Both the position numbers and the translations under genes were made by a program. Under the pieces are notes generated by a model, which saw nothing but the letters and a program-made list of their open reading frames with translations, was not told the DNA's origin and did not search any database. From Myxococcales bacterium (lineage in GTDB: Bacteria > Myxococcota > UBA727 > GCA-2721815): 64,000 nucleotides of DNA. Position 1 is the stretch's first letter. Every line of letters begins with the position of its first letter. Location: NCBI GenBank assembly GCA_002721815.1, contig PBLQ01000016.1, positions 3,524 to 67,523 on the forward strand, given 5' to 3'. Of the stretch, positions 45,331-54,400 are shown piece after piece.

Positions 45331-46845
45331 ATGATCCACAGGGCGTACTTGAAAATGGCAGCATGGTTTTTGGTTTTGTGCCTCCCGTTGGCTTGTGACG
45401 GCGACTCACCCACCGATGAGGCGACAGCCGCCCCCGTGTATGACAGCTGTTTTGAGGTGACCGACTGCGATGAAGGGTTGCGTTGCAGCACCCAAGGGGT
45501 GGCAGAGATTCAACTGGAAGCATTTGAAGAAGGGGAGTGCCGTGAGGTGAGCGAGTTGGTGGGCAGCGCGCCTTCGGTTTGGAATTGGCAAACTGGCGGC
45601 ATCCCTTTGCGCGATCGTTTGTGCAGCGCTCAAGGTTTGGGGACAGGCAGTGGCGAAGCATCCGATGCCATTCGCAGTCGGCAAGGTGAATTGCTCGATA
45701 CCCTAGGCGTAAAACCCGTTCGTCGGGCCATTCATTGGGAGCGGGTGGAGCCGGTAAAGGGCGAGTTTGATTTTGCTTCTTTCGACCCCATCGTGGATTT
45801 TGCCCAAGCCAACGATTTAGAAGTGGTGTGGATTTTGGCTTACGGCAATCCTTGGGCCAGCTCTTTGACCACCAGTGAAAAATGGTACCCGCCCGATGAC
45901 CCCACCGATTACGCCAACTACGCCAGAGTGGTGGCCGAACGTTACCGCGGCAAAGTCACGCGCTACGAATTGTGGAACGAAGCCAACGCGGGCTATCGCT
46001 TTTTTAAACCCAATGCCCATGGTGATGCCGCGCTTTATGCCGATATGATGGTTGAAGCGAGCGAGGCCATTCACGAGGTGTGTCCGGAGTGTACAGTGAT
46101 CAGCGGTGGGTTGTTTCAACTGGAACAAGTGATCAATGGCGCCATTGAGTTCACCCACGACATGCTCACCCATCGCAAAGACGTTTTCGATCATATCGAT
46201 GTCTTTGGTGTGCACCCTTATACGTCTTACCCGCCCCAGTTTCCGCCAGAGTTAGACGGCGAAGGGGAACGCGCTTTGGGCGGCATGCTGGCAGATATCG
46301 AAGCGGTGTTGCAGCTGCATGATGTCCCGCTCATGCCTTTTATGACCACCGAGTTTGGTTGGCCGGTCTATGAAACGGTGAGCGAACAAGTGCAGGCTGA
46401 CTTTTTAACGCGTTCTGTTTTGCTCCATGCTTCTTTGGGTGTGCAACTCATGTGTTGGTTTAATTTGGTAGACGGCGTGAACGCTGGTGCCTTTCCGCCC
46501 GAGGATGATTTTGGTTTGTTTCGTTATGGCGCCGAAGACGTGAACCAAGATTTTGAACTGAAACCTTCGGGGCAGGCCATGCAGTGGCTCTCGCAAATGG
46601 GCGAAGATTTGGTTCCAGCGGGTCCCAATACGACTTTGGGTTTTCATGACCCCAAACAAGGCCAATTCGCTTTGGATTTTGATTCTGCGGCTGGCACTGT
46701 GACCGTGGTGTGGCAGGTGGAAGATGAAACTGCGTTGTCGCTCGATGGCGATAACCGGCAGCGATTCAATAACTTGGGTGCGCTTATAGATACATCGAAT
46801 GCCCCATTGAGTGCGGGGCCTTCGCCGGTGTTTTTGGTGCCTTAA
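45331..46845 (+). CDS. Lipid-anchored clan GH-A glycoside hydrolase
   Basis: 504 residues from the ATG at 45331 (AAGGAAAAGG upstream); the longer frame lacks a signal peptide. The leader ends at LACD (Cys about residue 20). A Cys pair (CFEVTDCDEGLRCS) precedes a (beta/alpha)8 barrel: PVRRAIHWERVEPVKGEFDF, then the acid/base Glu in LWNEANAG and the nucleophile in TTEFGWP, both at strand ends as clan GH-A requires. Resemblance is to GH39/GH5-like enzymes of mixed specificity. A small beta domain closes the protein. The substrate cannot be told. Confidence 0.82.
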   Translation: MIHRAYLKMAAWFLVLCLPLACDGDSPTDEATAAPVYDSCFEVTDCDEGLRCSTQGVAEIQLEAFEEGECREVSELVGSAPSVWNWQTGGIPLRDRLCSAQGLGTGSGEASDAIRSRQGELLDTLGVKPVRRAIHWERVEPVKGEFDFASFDPIVDFAQANDLEVVWILAYGNPWASSLTTSEKWYPPDDPTDYANYARVVAERYRGKVTRYELWNEANAGYRFFKPNAHGDAALYADMMVEASEAIHEVCPECTVISGGLFQLEQVINGAIEFTHDMLTHRKDVFDHIDVFGVHPYTSYPPQFPPELDGEGERALGGMLADIEAVLQLHDVPLMPFMTTEFGWPVYETVSEQVQADFLTRSVLLHASLGVQLMCWFNLVDGVNAGAFPPEDDFGLFRYGAEDVNQDFELKPSGQAMQWLSQMGEDLVPAGPNTTLGFHDPKQGQFALDFDSAAGTVTVVWQVEDETALSLDGDNRQRFNNLGALIDTSNAPLSAGPSPVFLVP

Positions 46846-46879
46846 CGCGCCATTTGGCCCGCTCGAATTCTTATTTTGG

Positions 46880-47440
46880 TCAGGAATAAAAGGGCTCCAA
46901 ACCATCTAATGCCTTGTTGTTCGTATGACCTTCGGCCTGTAAAGCCCTGTCTGCATTTCTGAGAGGCGAGATTGCAATGGGCGCGCCTGTTCGCGTGGAC
47001 AGGGCGTTTTTGTCCTTCGCTGCAATGGGGCACCCTGATCGGCTTTGCCGCCAGTCTTTGGAGGTGGGTGGGTTTTCGTTCAGCACACATTGCCATTGTT
47101 CAACCCGGTATAACGGAAAGGTTGGGGCGGTCAGTTCGATGCGCCGGTCTGTCAGGGTGCACAATACTTTTTGTTCTTTCATTTGGGCCAAGACCATCTG
47201 GGCCTTGGGCTCTTTGAGGCGTTGTTCCCACCAGGTGCGAGGTTCGCCGTAGATGACCATCCCGTGGTTTGGGTCTTGTTGCCCCACTGTGAGGGCGTCT
47301 GTGGTCGGTTTGACGCCTTGCGAGCGAATTTCGATCCACCATTCTTTTCGAAGCCGTTTGCGTACATTTCGGCAGGTGAGTACCAAGAGGTACCCCACGC
47401 TGAAGAGCCAGTACAGTACGAGAAATGCGATCGTATCCAC
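46880..47440 (-). CDS. GEPRTWW-family paralogue A (single transmembrane helix)
   Basis: 186 residues. The proposed GTG start at 47440 has no clear ribosome site. One N-terminal helix (residues 5-24) is followed by Arg/Lys, then the family domain: EWWIEI, VIYGEPRTWWEQRLKEP, ENPPTSKDW and GAPIAIS. The DSGF element of the other copies is degenerate here (SRSGCP). It is the last of five co-directional paralogues and the most divergent. There is no known domain name for the core. The function is unknown. Confidence 0.75.
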   Translation of the reverse strand: MDTIAFLVLYWLFSVGYLLVLTCRNVRKRLRKEWWIEIRSQGVKPTTDALTVGQQDPNHGMVIYGEPRTWWEQRLKEPKAQMVLAQMKEQKVLCTLTDRRIELTAPTFPLYRVEQWQCVLNENPPTSKDWRQSRSGCPIAAKDKNALSTRTGAPIAISPLRNADRALQAEGHTNNKALDGLEPFYS

Positions 47441-47524
47441 AGGAGAAACCTAACAAGTCCCTCAGGGGCCGCAACTCAACCCTCATTCCTGGCTAAAAAA
47501 AACATCACCGACTTTTGGGCCGAT

Positions 47525-48049
47525 TTATGGCTCGCTCTTTGTTATAGGTGGGAGGTGAAAAGGATCGAAACCCTCGGCTTCTCTTTTTAAATTTTTCTTT
47601 TCATGGATTAAAACCGGCACGGCAATGGGCGAGCCCGATTGTGAGGCAGATGCGATTTTGTCTTTGGCGGAGACAGAAAAATCAAAACCACTGTCTTCCC
47701 AGTCTCGGCGGGTCGGTGGTGTGCCCCTGAGGGTGTACTGCCATTGTCTAACCCGTGGGTACAACGCTTCGGGGCAATTTTCGATGGCGCTGCTGGTCAA
47801 AGCGCAAGACGCCTCATGGCGCCAAAGTTCGGTCATCACATAGCGCGCTTGGGGCTCTTTAATTTTTTTATCCCACCACGTTCGGGGCTCGCCATAAATT
47901 AGTAATGCCCGGTCTAGTTTGTGATCTCCCACCTGAATGTCATCAGGGGTGGGGGTGAAATTCTCGGGTCCGATGTGGATCCACCATTCAACTTTTTTGG
48001 GATTGAACACCATTTGCAGTTTTAACTTAAAAGTTTTCCAAAACTTCAT
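47525..48049 (-). CDS. GEPRTWW-family paralogue B (no transmembrane module)
   Basis: 174 residues: a short basic, possibly amphipathic N-terminus (MKFWKTFKLKLQM), then the family domain with EWWIHI, IYGEPRTWWDKKIKEPQAR, ALTSSAIENC, PPTRRDWEDSGFDFS and GSPIAVP. It is the shortest intact member and shows what is shared by all five: the soluble core of about 130 residues. The 84-base gap to the next gene has no recognisable hairpin. No function is known. Confidence 0.78.
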   Translation of the reverse strand: MKFWKTFKLKLQMVFNPKKVEWWIHIGPENFTPTPDDIQVGDHKLDRALLIYGEPRTWWDKKIKEPQARYVMTELWRHEASCALTSSAIENCPEALYPRVRQWQYTLRGTPPTRRDWEDSGFDFSVSAKDKIASASQSGSPIAVPVLIHEKKNLKREAEGFDPFHLPPITKSEP

Positions 48050-48122
48050 TCAATGATTCTAAACCGGTTTGTCGTTGCAGACAATTTCTCGGAGACTTTA
48101 ATGTTGCTTTTGGTGCCGTGGC

Positions 48123-48961
48123 CTAAGGCTCTTTTTCATCCACGAGAGAGGGAATGGCAATGGGTGAGCCGGGGTGTGCCGAAGCTTGGGCTGTTTCATC
48201 GGCGGAAGTCGTGAATCTGTATCCGCTGTCTTTCCAATCTTGCAGTGAGGGTGGATGACCCTTCAAATGCTCATGCCATTCTTTGACGGCCGATTCTATT
48301 TGGGGGTCACAATTCATTTTTTGGGACGTCAGACTAAGTGTGAGGCGACGCTCTTGGAGCAAGCGTAAGACGGCGATGGATTCAGGATCGCGGAGCCGGT
48401 ATTCCCACCATGTGCGAGGCTCCCCCCAGATGAAGAGGGTGCGATCAATACTTTTTGGCCCACATGAATATCGCGAATGCTCCCCGTGTTGGGGACATAA
48501 TCGCCTTCGAGGGTGATGTCGAGCCACCATTCTTTACCGAGGTTGAGTTGAAAATACCTCAAGGTGATGTTGGCATTGAGAAACCATCCGAAAAAAAGAA
48601 GAACCGGTGAGATGTAAAAAAAAACGCTTTTTAGATCGTTGTAATTTTCATGCCCCACATACACCCAAATAAAAATTACCATTCCAAAGTGCAAGGCGAA
48701 AACAGTGCCTTGGAAGGCAAGGTCCCAAAACCCTTTGGCCTTTTCCAGGTTATCGCCCAAAACCAAAGTCACCGCGCCAATAAAAAACATGAAGGGCGAG
48801 GTGAGCAGGATGAGTTTGGGGAAGTCGTACATATCAAAATAGAAGAGCCCTAAAAGACCACTCATTAGAACAGAGAATAAACCCCAAAGTATATAAAACC
48901 GGATTGGGTTCACACCACAAAAGTGGGCAATGGCACTGAAGGTTTTGCTTCGATGGATCAT
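48123..48961 (-). pseudogene. GEPRTWW-family paralogue C, four-helix type, disrupted by a one-base frameshift
   Basis: The first frame (from 48961) encodes the four-helix membrane module and the beginning of the core (EWWLDITLEG, RDIHVGQ). The second frame, ending at 48123, encodes the remainder (IDRTLFIWGEPRTWWEYRLRDPES to GSPIAIP). Aligned with the neighbour at 48958-49806, where the junction reads RKSIDRTLF, the two join perfectly if one A is added to a run of five (T at 48452-48456 on the plus strand). Everything else is intact and 70 percent or more identical by eye, so the lesion is either very recent, phase-variable, or a sequencing error in a homopolymer. It overlaps the upstream gene by ATGA. 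Confidence 0.8.
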
Positions 48962-49806
48962 CGTTGGTTGTCTTTTGTTTCTTCACCGAGCGACGGGACG
49001 GCGATGGGCGACCCCGCCCGTGATGATGCTTGGATCGTTTCGTGGGCGGATGTCGTGAATCTGTATCCGCTGTCTTTCCAGTCTTGCAGCGTAGGCGGAA
49101 AACGCTCCAAATGCTGACGCCATTCTTTGGCGGCCGATTCTATTTGGGGGTCACAACTGATATTATTGAGGGTAGCACTGAGGCCGAGGCGCTGCTTTTT
49201 TAGTATGCGTAAGATGGCGATGGATTCAGGATCACGAAGTCGGTATTCCCACCATTTGCGGGGTTCTCCCCAGATGAACAGGGTGCGATCAATGCTTTTT
49301 CTGTTCACGTGGATATCGCGACTGCTCCCCGTGCTGGGCGCATATTTGCCTTCGAGTGTAATGTTGATCCACCATGCTTTTTGGAGAATCCATTGCAAGC
49401 GATGTAAAGCGTTCCTGGCATTGAGACACCAGCTTAGAAAAAACAAGCATGGCGCGATATAAAACAGATTTCCTTTTTGTCCATTCCAGTATTCATTCCC
49501 CACATAAAACCAAATGTAAAACAGGGTCGAAATGTGAGCGAAGAAAATGATGAATTGAACGAAGTTATGCCCAATACTCAATAAAGGTTCGAGCCTTTTG
49601 TCATCACCCAAAAACCAAGTGAACATCAAAAACAATAAAGGGGAAAAGAGCAATAGGATTCTGTGGAAAAATCCGAGTACAAAATAAAAGCGCCCCAAAA
49701 AGACACTCATTAGAAAAGAGAACAAGCCCCACATAATATAGAATCGGACTGGCCGATCGCCACAGAAGAAGGCGATGATACTTAAGGTTTTGGTTCTGAG
49801 GATCAT
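48958..49806 (-). CDS. GEPRTWW-family paralogue D (four-helix membrane module)
   Basis: 282 residues. Four hydrophobic helices lie at residues about 20-135, separated by short loops (FYIMWGLFSFLMSVFLGRFYF; ILLLFSPLLFLMFTWFLG; FIIFFAHISTLFYIWFYVG; LFYIAPCLFFLSWCLNA). A basic residue cluster and the core domain follow: AWWINITLEG, FIWGEPRKWWEYRLRDPES (Thr to Lys in the signature), FPPTLQDWKDSGYRFTTS and GSPIAVP. It overlaps both flanking genes by ATGA, which implies coupled translation of the three membrane-type paralogues. No function is known. Confidence 0.8.
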   Translation of the reverse strand: MILRTKTLSIIAFFCGDRPVRFYIMWGLFSFLMSVFLGRFYFVLGFFHRILLLFSPLLFLMFTWFLGDDKRLEPLLSIGHNFVQFIIFFAHISTLFYIWFYVGNEYWNGQKGNLFYIAPCLFFLSWCLNARNALHRLQWILQKAWWINITLEGKYAPSTGSSRDIHVNRKSIDRTLFIWGEPRKWWEYRLRDPESIAILRILKKQRLGLSATLNNISCDPQIESAAKEWRQHLERFPPTLQDWKDSGYRFTTSAHETIQASSRAGSPIAVPSLGEETKDNQR

Positions 49807-50621
49807 GGCGTGTTGTCTTCTGTTTCTTCAACGATCGCGGAAATGGCGACAGGTGCGCCTGGAGGCGAAGTCCCGTGGAGGTTGTCCTTATCCGAAAAAT
49901 CAAACCCACTGTCTTTCCAGTCTTGTGGGGTGGGTGGGTTCTCGTTGAGCATGTTGCGCCATCGTTCGGCTTGTTCTCTATGGGGGGCCGCGCAGTTTTC
50001 AATTTGGCTTCCCGTTATGGCGCAGACATCGCCCTGGCTTCGCAGGCGCGCCAAAAAGGCCCGGGCTTGAGGTTCTTTGATGCGTTGCTCCCACCAAGTG
50101 CGAGGTTCTCCATAAATTTGTAAGAAGTCATCAATGTTTTTGTTTCCCACCTGCATGTCATCGAGGGTGACAACGATACCTTCAAGTTTTATATCGATCC
50201 ACCATTCTTGATGAATGGTGCGTTGCAGGTTTTGATAAACCAGTAGTCCGTTGAACATCCAAGCGATACCAAAGAATATAGGCAACAGGTAAAACCCGTA
50301 AGGGGAACTTAAATCTAGCGGATTTAACAATTGTGGATGTATCGTTAGAACTCTATGAATGGTTAAAAAGGGGAGTACCAACAAAAAGCAGTACAGGCAC
50401 GCCGCAAGGGTATTTGTTTTCTTCGACTTGGCGACATAGACAACGAAAAACATCAATGGGCTGGCCGTTAAAACCACTTTAGTGATGGGGAACAGCAGGA
50501 AATAGAGGTAGCCGACTGATAAGCTTGCGACCACAAAAAAGACACACCACAACAGAAAAAAACGACCGGGGAATACCTCTATGGTGTTATAAATCTTAAT
50601 GAGCCAATTTTTTTGTTGCAT
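49803..50621 (-). CDS. GEPRTWW-family paralogue E (four-helix membrane module)
   Basis: 272 residues, first of the array in transcription order. Four helices (residues about 20-130), then EWWIDIKLEG, QIYGEPRTWWEQRIKEPQAR, ITGSQIENC, NENPPTPQDWKDSGFDFS and GAPVAIS. The core is closest to copies A and B, while the membrane module resembles C and D, so duplication was followed by module gain or loss. By topology the core should be cytoplasmic if the N-terminus is inside. Stretches such as VGNKNIDDFLQIYGEP recall a pattern I remember from uncharacterised myxobacterial proteins; I could not verify this. Confidence 0.8.
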   Translation of the reverse strand: MQQKNWLIKIYNTIEVFPGRFFLLWCVFFVVASLSVGYLYFLLFPITKVVLTASPLMFFVVYVAKSKKTNTLAACLYCFLLVLPFLTIHRVLTIHPQLLNPLDLSSPYGFYLLPIFFGIAWMFNGLLVYQNLQRTIHQEWWIDIKLEGIVVTLDDMQVGNKNIDDFLQIYGEPRTWWEQRIKEPQARAFLARLRSQGDVCAITGSQIENCAAPHREQAERWRNMLNENPPTPQDWKDSGFDFSDKDNLHGTSPPGAPVAISAIVEETEDNTP

Positions 50622-50644
50622 GCCGTCATCTTAAATGACTTCGC

Positions 50645-51193
50645 TCAGACTTCCAAGTTTTGAAGGCCTGTTCGCGGTGCAGAGCGTTGGATGTAAAGGG
50701 CCAAAAATCCTAAGATGGCCGACCACGCTACAGCGATAAAAACAAAGGAAGTGCTTTCAGGGCTACCGAGGCTAACCACTTGTAATGTTTGTCCCCCGGA
50801 ATAGACCATGGGCCCCACCAAAGCGCCGGCCACAAAACCACGCCAAGGTTGGGCCACCAACCAATCCATGGAGTACCGCAAGGTGGCGCCAAAGCCGGCC
50901 CACAAACCCCACATCCACAAAGGAATGGGCAAGCCGAATTCACCGGGCGGTTGAAATTGCAAAGCGCCGCCAATGACCAACAAGCTGTCGCCCAAGCCGC
51001 CCACCACGGTGGCCGTGATCACCAAGAGCAATTCACGGTTGAAGTTGTCGCGGGTCATGAACAAATGAAACAGGGTGAAAGCGAACATGATCGCAGCCGC
51101 CCAAAGGGGATGTTGCCATTTCACGGCCAGCACACAACCCCACCAAGCCAGCTGGTGGGCGAGGATTTGTATTTTTGAATAGTGGCGGTTCAT
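50645..51193 (-). CDS. DUF2878-family membrane protein
   Basis: 182 residues from the ATG at 51193; GGGTGAAAG lies upstream. Five or six helices with TRDNFNRELLLVITATVVGGLGDSLLV and an Asp in the third segment, then the Trp-rich PIPLWMWGLWAGFGATLRYSMDWL. This pattern is that of the DUF2878 family, membrane proteins of unknown role, and the length is typical. It is 24 bases upstream of the GEPRTWW array and on the same strand, so it may be the first gene of that transcript. Confidence 0.7.
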   Translation of the reverse strand: MNRHYSKIQILAHQLAWWGCVLAVKWQHPLWAAAIMFAFTLFHLFMTRDNFNRELLLVITATVVGGLGDSLLVIGGALQFQPPGEFGLPIPLWMWGLWAGFGATLRYSMDWLVAQPWRGFVAGALVGPMVYSGGQTLQVVSLGSPESTSFVFIAVAWSAILGFLALYIQRSAPRTGLQNLEV

Positions 51194-51370
51194 GTCTTTC
51201 ACCCCTGCAGCTTAGCACGTCGCAGTCGCTTATCATTGGCAATTGTGACGTTTGTTATGGGATCATTTTCCATCATCCAGGAATGCGGCGTTTGCCGTTG
51301 GGTTTCGGTGCTTTTCCTAACCCATTTAAAAACAAGGCTTTTGCTAAAGAAACGTGTGGAACAGGCGCGC

Positions 51371-51392
51371 AAAGCCCGATTTATAGGGCTTT
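51371..51392 (+). other. Perfect 7-bp hairpin in the leader of the repeat-protein gene
   Basis: AAAGCCC (51371-51377) and GGGCTTT (51386-51392) can pair around an eight-base loop about 95 bases before the start codon. No T run follows, so it is not a terminator. The surrounding 51194-51486 leader shows no other feature that I can name. Confidence 0.3.
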
Positions 51393-51486
51393 GGCTTGAG
51401 TCCAGCTTGAAGAGGATCGTAGATTCTCGCCGCTTAGTTAAAAGCCAACTTTGAAGACCAGAAACATACCTGGGAGGAGTATCAAC

Positions 51487-54400
51487 ATGGCACAAGTGAA
51501 CAACACAACATCCACAACAACCAAATCAACCTCGAATTACCGTGATGACAGTGCCAAGGCCGCCATCGCTCAGGCCGAACGTCAATTGAGCAAGCCCAAT
51601 GCGCAGCTCAGTGGTGATGACATGATCAAGATGATCAAAAGCGCCACCCAAGATGCCGACAATCAGGCGGCGGGCCAAGAGCACAAAGACCTCTCTAAAT
51701 TTGTCGAGGCCAACAAAAGCAAGATGAGCCCCGAGGCGTTGGCTGCATGGAATGTCTACGACGATACGGCTGCCAAGATGACCGCCAAAGGCAAAACGGG
51801 AATCCCCAAAAATGAATACAAAGCCATGCTGGGTAAAATGGAAAAAGCATCGGCCTTCGCGGCGAAAAACAAAGCCGACAAATTTGATAAAAAATTCGCC
51901 GACAAAAGCTCTGGCGAAGCGGTACAGGCTCTCGATAAATGTCCCAAACCCATCAGTGGGGCCGACTTGGAAAAAGCCATTATCAAAGGCACTCAGGACC
52001 TCGACGGCCAAGCGGCAGGCCGTGAATACAAAGATCTCAAAAATTACGTGAGCCAAAACTGGAAAAACATGTCACCGGACGCGAAAGCCAAATGGCGGGT
52101 ATACGAAAACAAAGCGCAATCCTGTCAAGCACGGGGCATGTCTGGGATTCCCAGCAACGAATACAAGCAAATGGTTAAAGACATGCAAAAAGCGGGCTAC
52201 AGTGACGCTGGCGCAGGTCGTGCCATCGAAGCCCAACGGGCCAGGGGCAACCCCATTGAAGGTGATGACATGATGAAACTGATTCATGGGGCCACCCGAG
52301 ACGCAGATAACCAAGCGGCAGGTGCCGAATATTCAGATTTGCGCAAATACGTCAAAGAGAATTGGAAATCCATGACGCCAGACGCCAAAGAAAAATGGAA
52401 AGTCTACGAAAAAACCGTCAAGTCTTGCAACGCCAAAGGCATGACCGGAATCCCATCTAAAATGTACGATAAGATGATCGACAAGATGAAGCTCACCGGT
52501 TACCAAGATTCGGGTTCTGGAAGGGCCATCGAAGACCTCAAAGGAAAAACCCCGCCCATCAGTGGCGATGACTTGCAAAATGCCATCGTGGCCGGCACCA
52601 AGGATTGGGACGGACAAGCTGCGGGCAAAGAGTACAACGACTTTAAAAACTATGTCAGTGAGAACTGGAACAAGTTGTCCCCTGACGCGAAAGCCAAATG
52701 GCGGGTGTACGAAAATAAAGTACGTTCTTGCCGGGCGCGCGGCATGGCTGGAATCCCTGGTGGCGAATACAAACAGATGATCAACGATATGAACAAAGCG
52801 GGTTATCAAGACGCTGGTGCTGGGGCTGCCTTAGAGAAACTCAACGGGGCACCCAAGCCTGTGTCTGGAGCTGCCATGGAGCAGGCCATTATCGATGGCA
52901 CGAAAGATTTCGACAATCAGGCGGCGGGCAAAGAATTTGCTGATATTGCCAAGTGGGCCATGAGCAACTGGAACAACTTGTCCCCTGAGGCCAAGGCCAA
53001 GTTTAAAACCTACGCGAAGCATGCCATTGCCAGCAAGTTGCAAGGGCAAACGGGCATGTCACCCGCGCAGTATTCGAACATGATTCGTGACATGAAAACC
53101 ACGGGCTATAACGACCGCGGGGCAGGGGCAGCCATCAATGAGTTGGACAAGTGTCCCAAGCCCATCAGCGGTGATGATTTGGCCAAAGCCATTTATAACG
53201 GCACCAAAGATGCTGACAACCAAGCCGCCGGTGCAGAGTTCCAAGACCTCAACAAATACGTGAAATCGAATTGGAACCAAATGAGTCCTGACGCCAAGGC
53301 CAAATGGATGGTCTACGAGTCTAAGGCCCGCCAGTGTCAGGCCAAAGGGCAAACCGGTATTCCCAGTGGTGAATACAAAGAGATGATCGACACCATGAAC
53401 AAGACCAAAGCCTATCAAGATGCCAGTACCGGCAAAGCGCTCAACGCGCTTGAAAAGGCCCCAAAACCCATTTCGGGTGAAGCGATGCAGCAAGCGATCA
53501 TCAACGGCACCAAAGATCTCGACGGTCAAGCCGCTGGTAAAGAGTTTGCGGACATTCAAAAGTTTGCCAAAGAGAATTGGGCAAACATGAGTCCTGATGC
53601 GCGCGCCAAATACAAGGTCTATGCGGAGTGTGCTGCCAAACATCAAGCCGCGGGCCATACGGGCATTCCAATGAGTGATTATGCGAACATGGTGAAGGAC
53701 ATGAGTGCGGCTAAGGGGTACCAAGATGCTGGTGCAGGAAAGGCCATCGAAAACCTGCAGAAAAAACCACAGCCCATCAGTGGCGCCGATATGACCCAAG
53801 CGATCATCGCCGGCACCAAAGATGGAGACAGCCAAGCTGCGGGCAAAGAGTATGCCGATTTTAAGAAATTCGTTTCTGAAAATTGGAACAACATGTCGCC
53901 CGATGCCAAAGCCGCGTGGCGGGTTTACGAGAGCAAGGCCCAATCCTGCCAGGCGCAAGGCAAAACCGGCATTCCATCCAATGAGTACAAGCAAATGGTC
54001 TCCGATATGAAAGCCTCTGGCTACCAAGACAAGGGAGCGGGTGCGGCCATCGAGAAGTTGGACAGCCAGCCCCGACCGGTTTCTGGGGCTGCGATGCAAC
54101 AGGCCATTATTGCGGGGACCAAAGATGGTGATGCTCAGGCTGCGGGCAAGGAGTATGCGGACTTCAAGAAGTACGTGAAAGAAAACTGGAGTGAAATGAG
54201 TCCACAGGCCAAGGCCAAATGGCGGGGGTACGATAAAATGGCGTCGAAGCACCAAGCAGCTGGCAACACTGGAATTCCCAGCAGTGATTACCAGAAGATG
54301 GTGAAAGACATGCGTCGTGCTGGCTACTACGATAAGAGCGCGGCGCGGGCCTTGGAAAAACTGGAAAGCGGGCCCAAGCCCATCACGGGTGAGGCCATGG

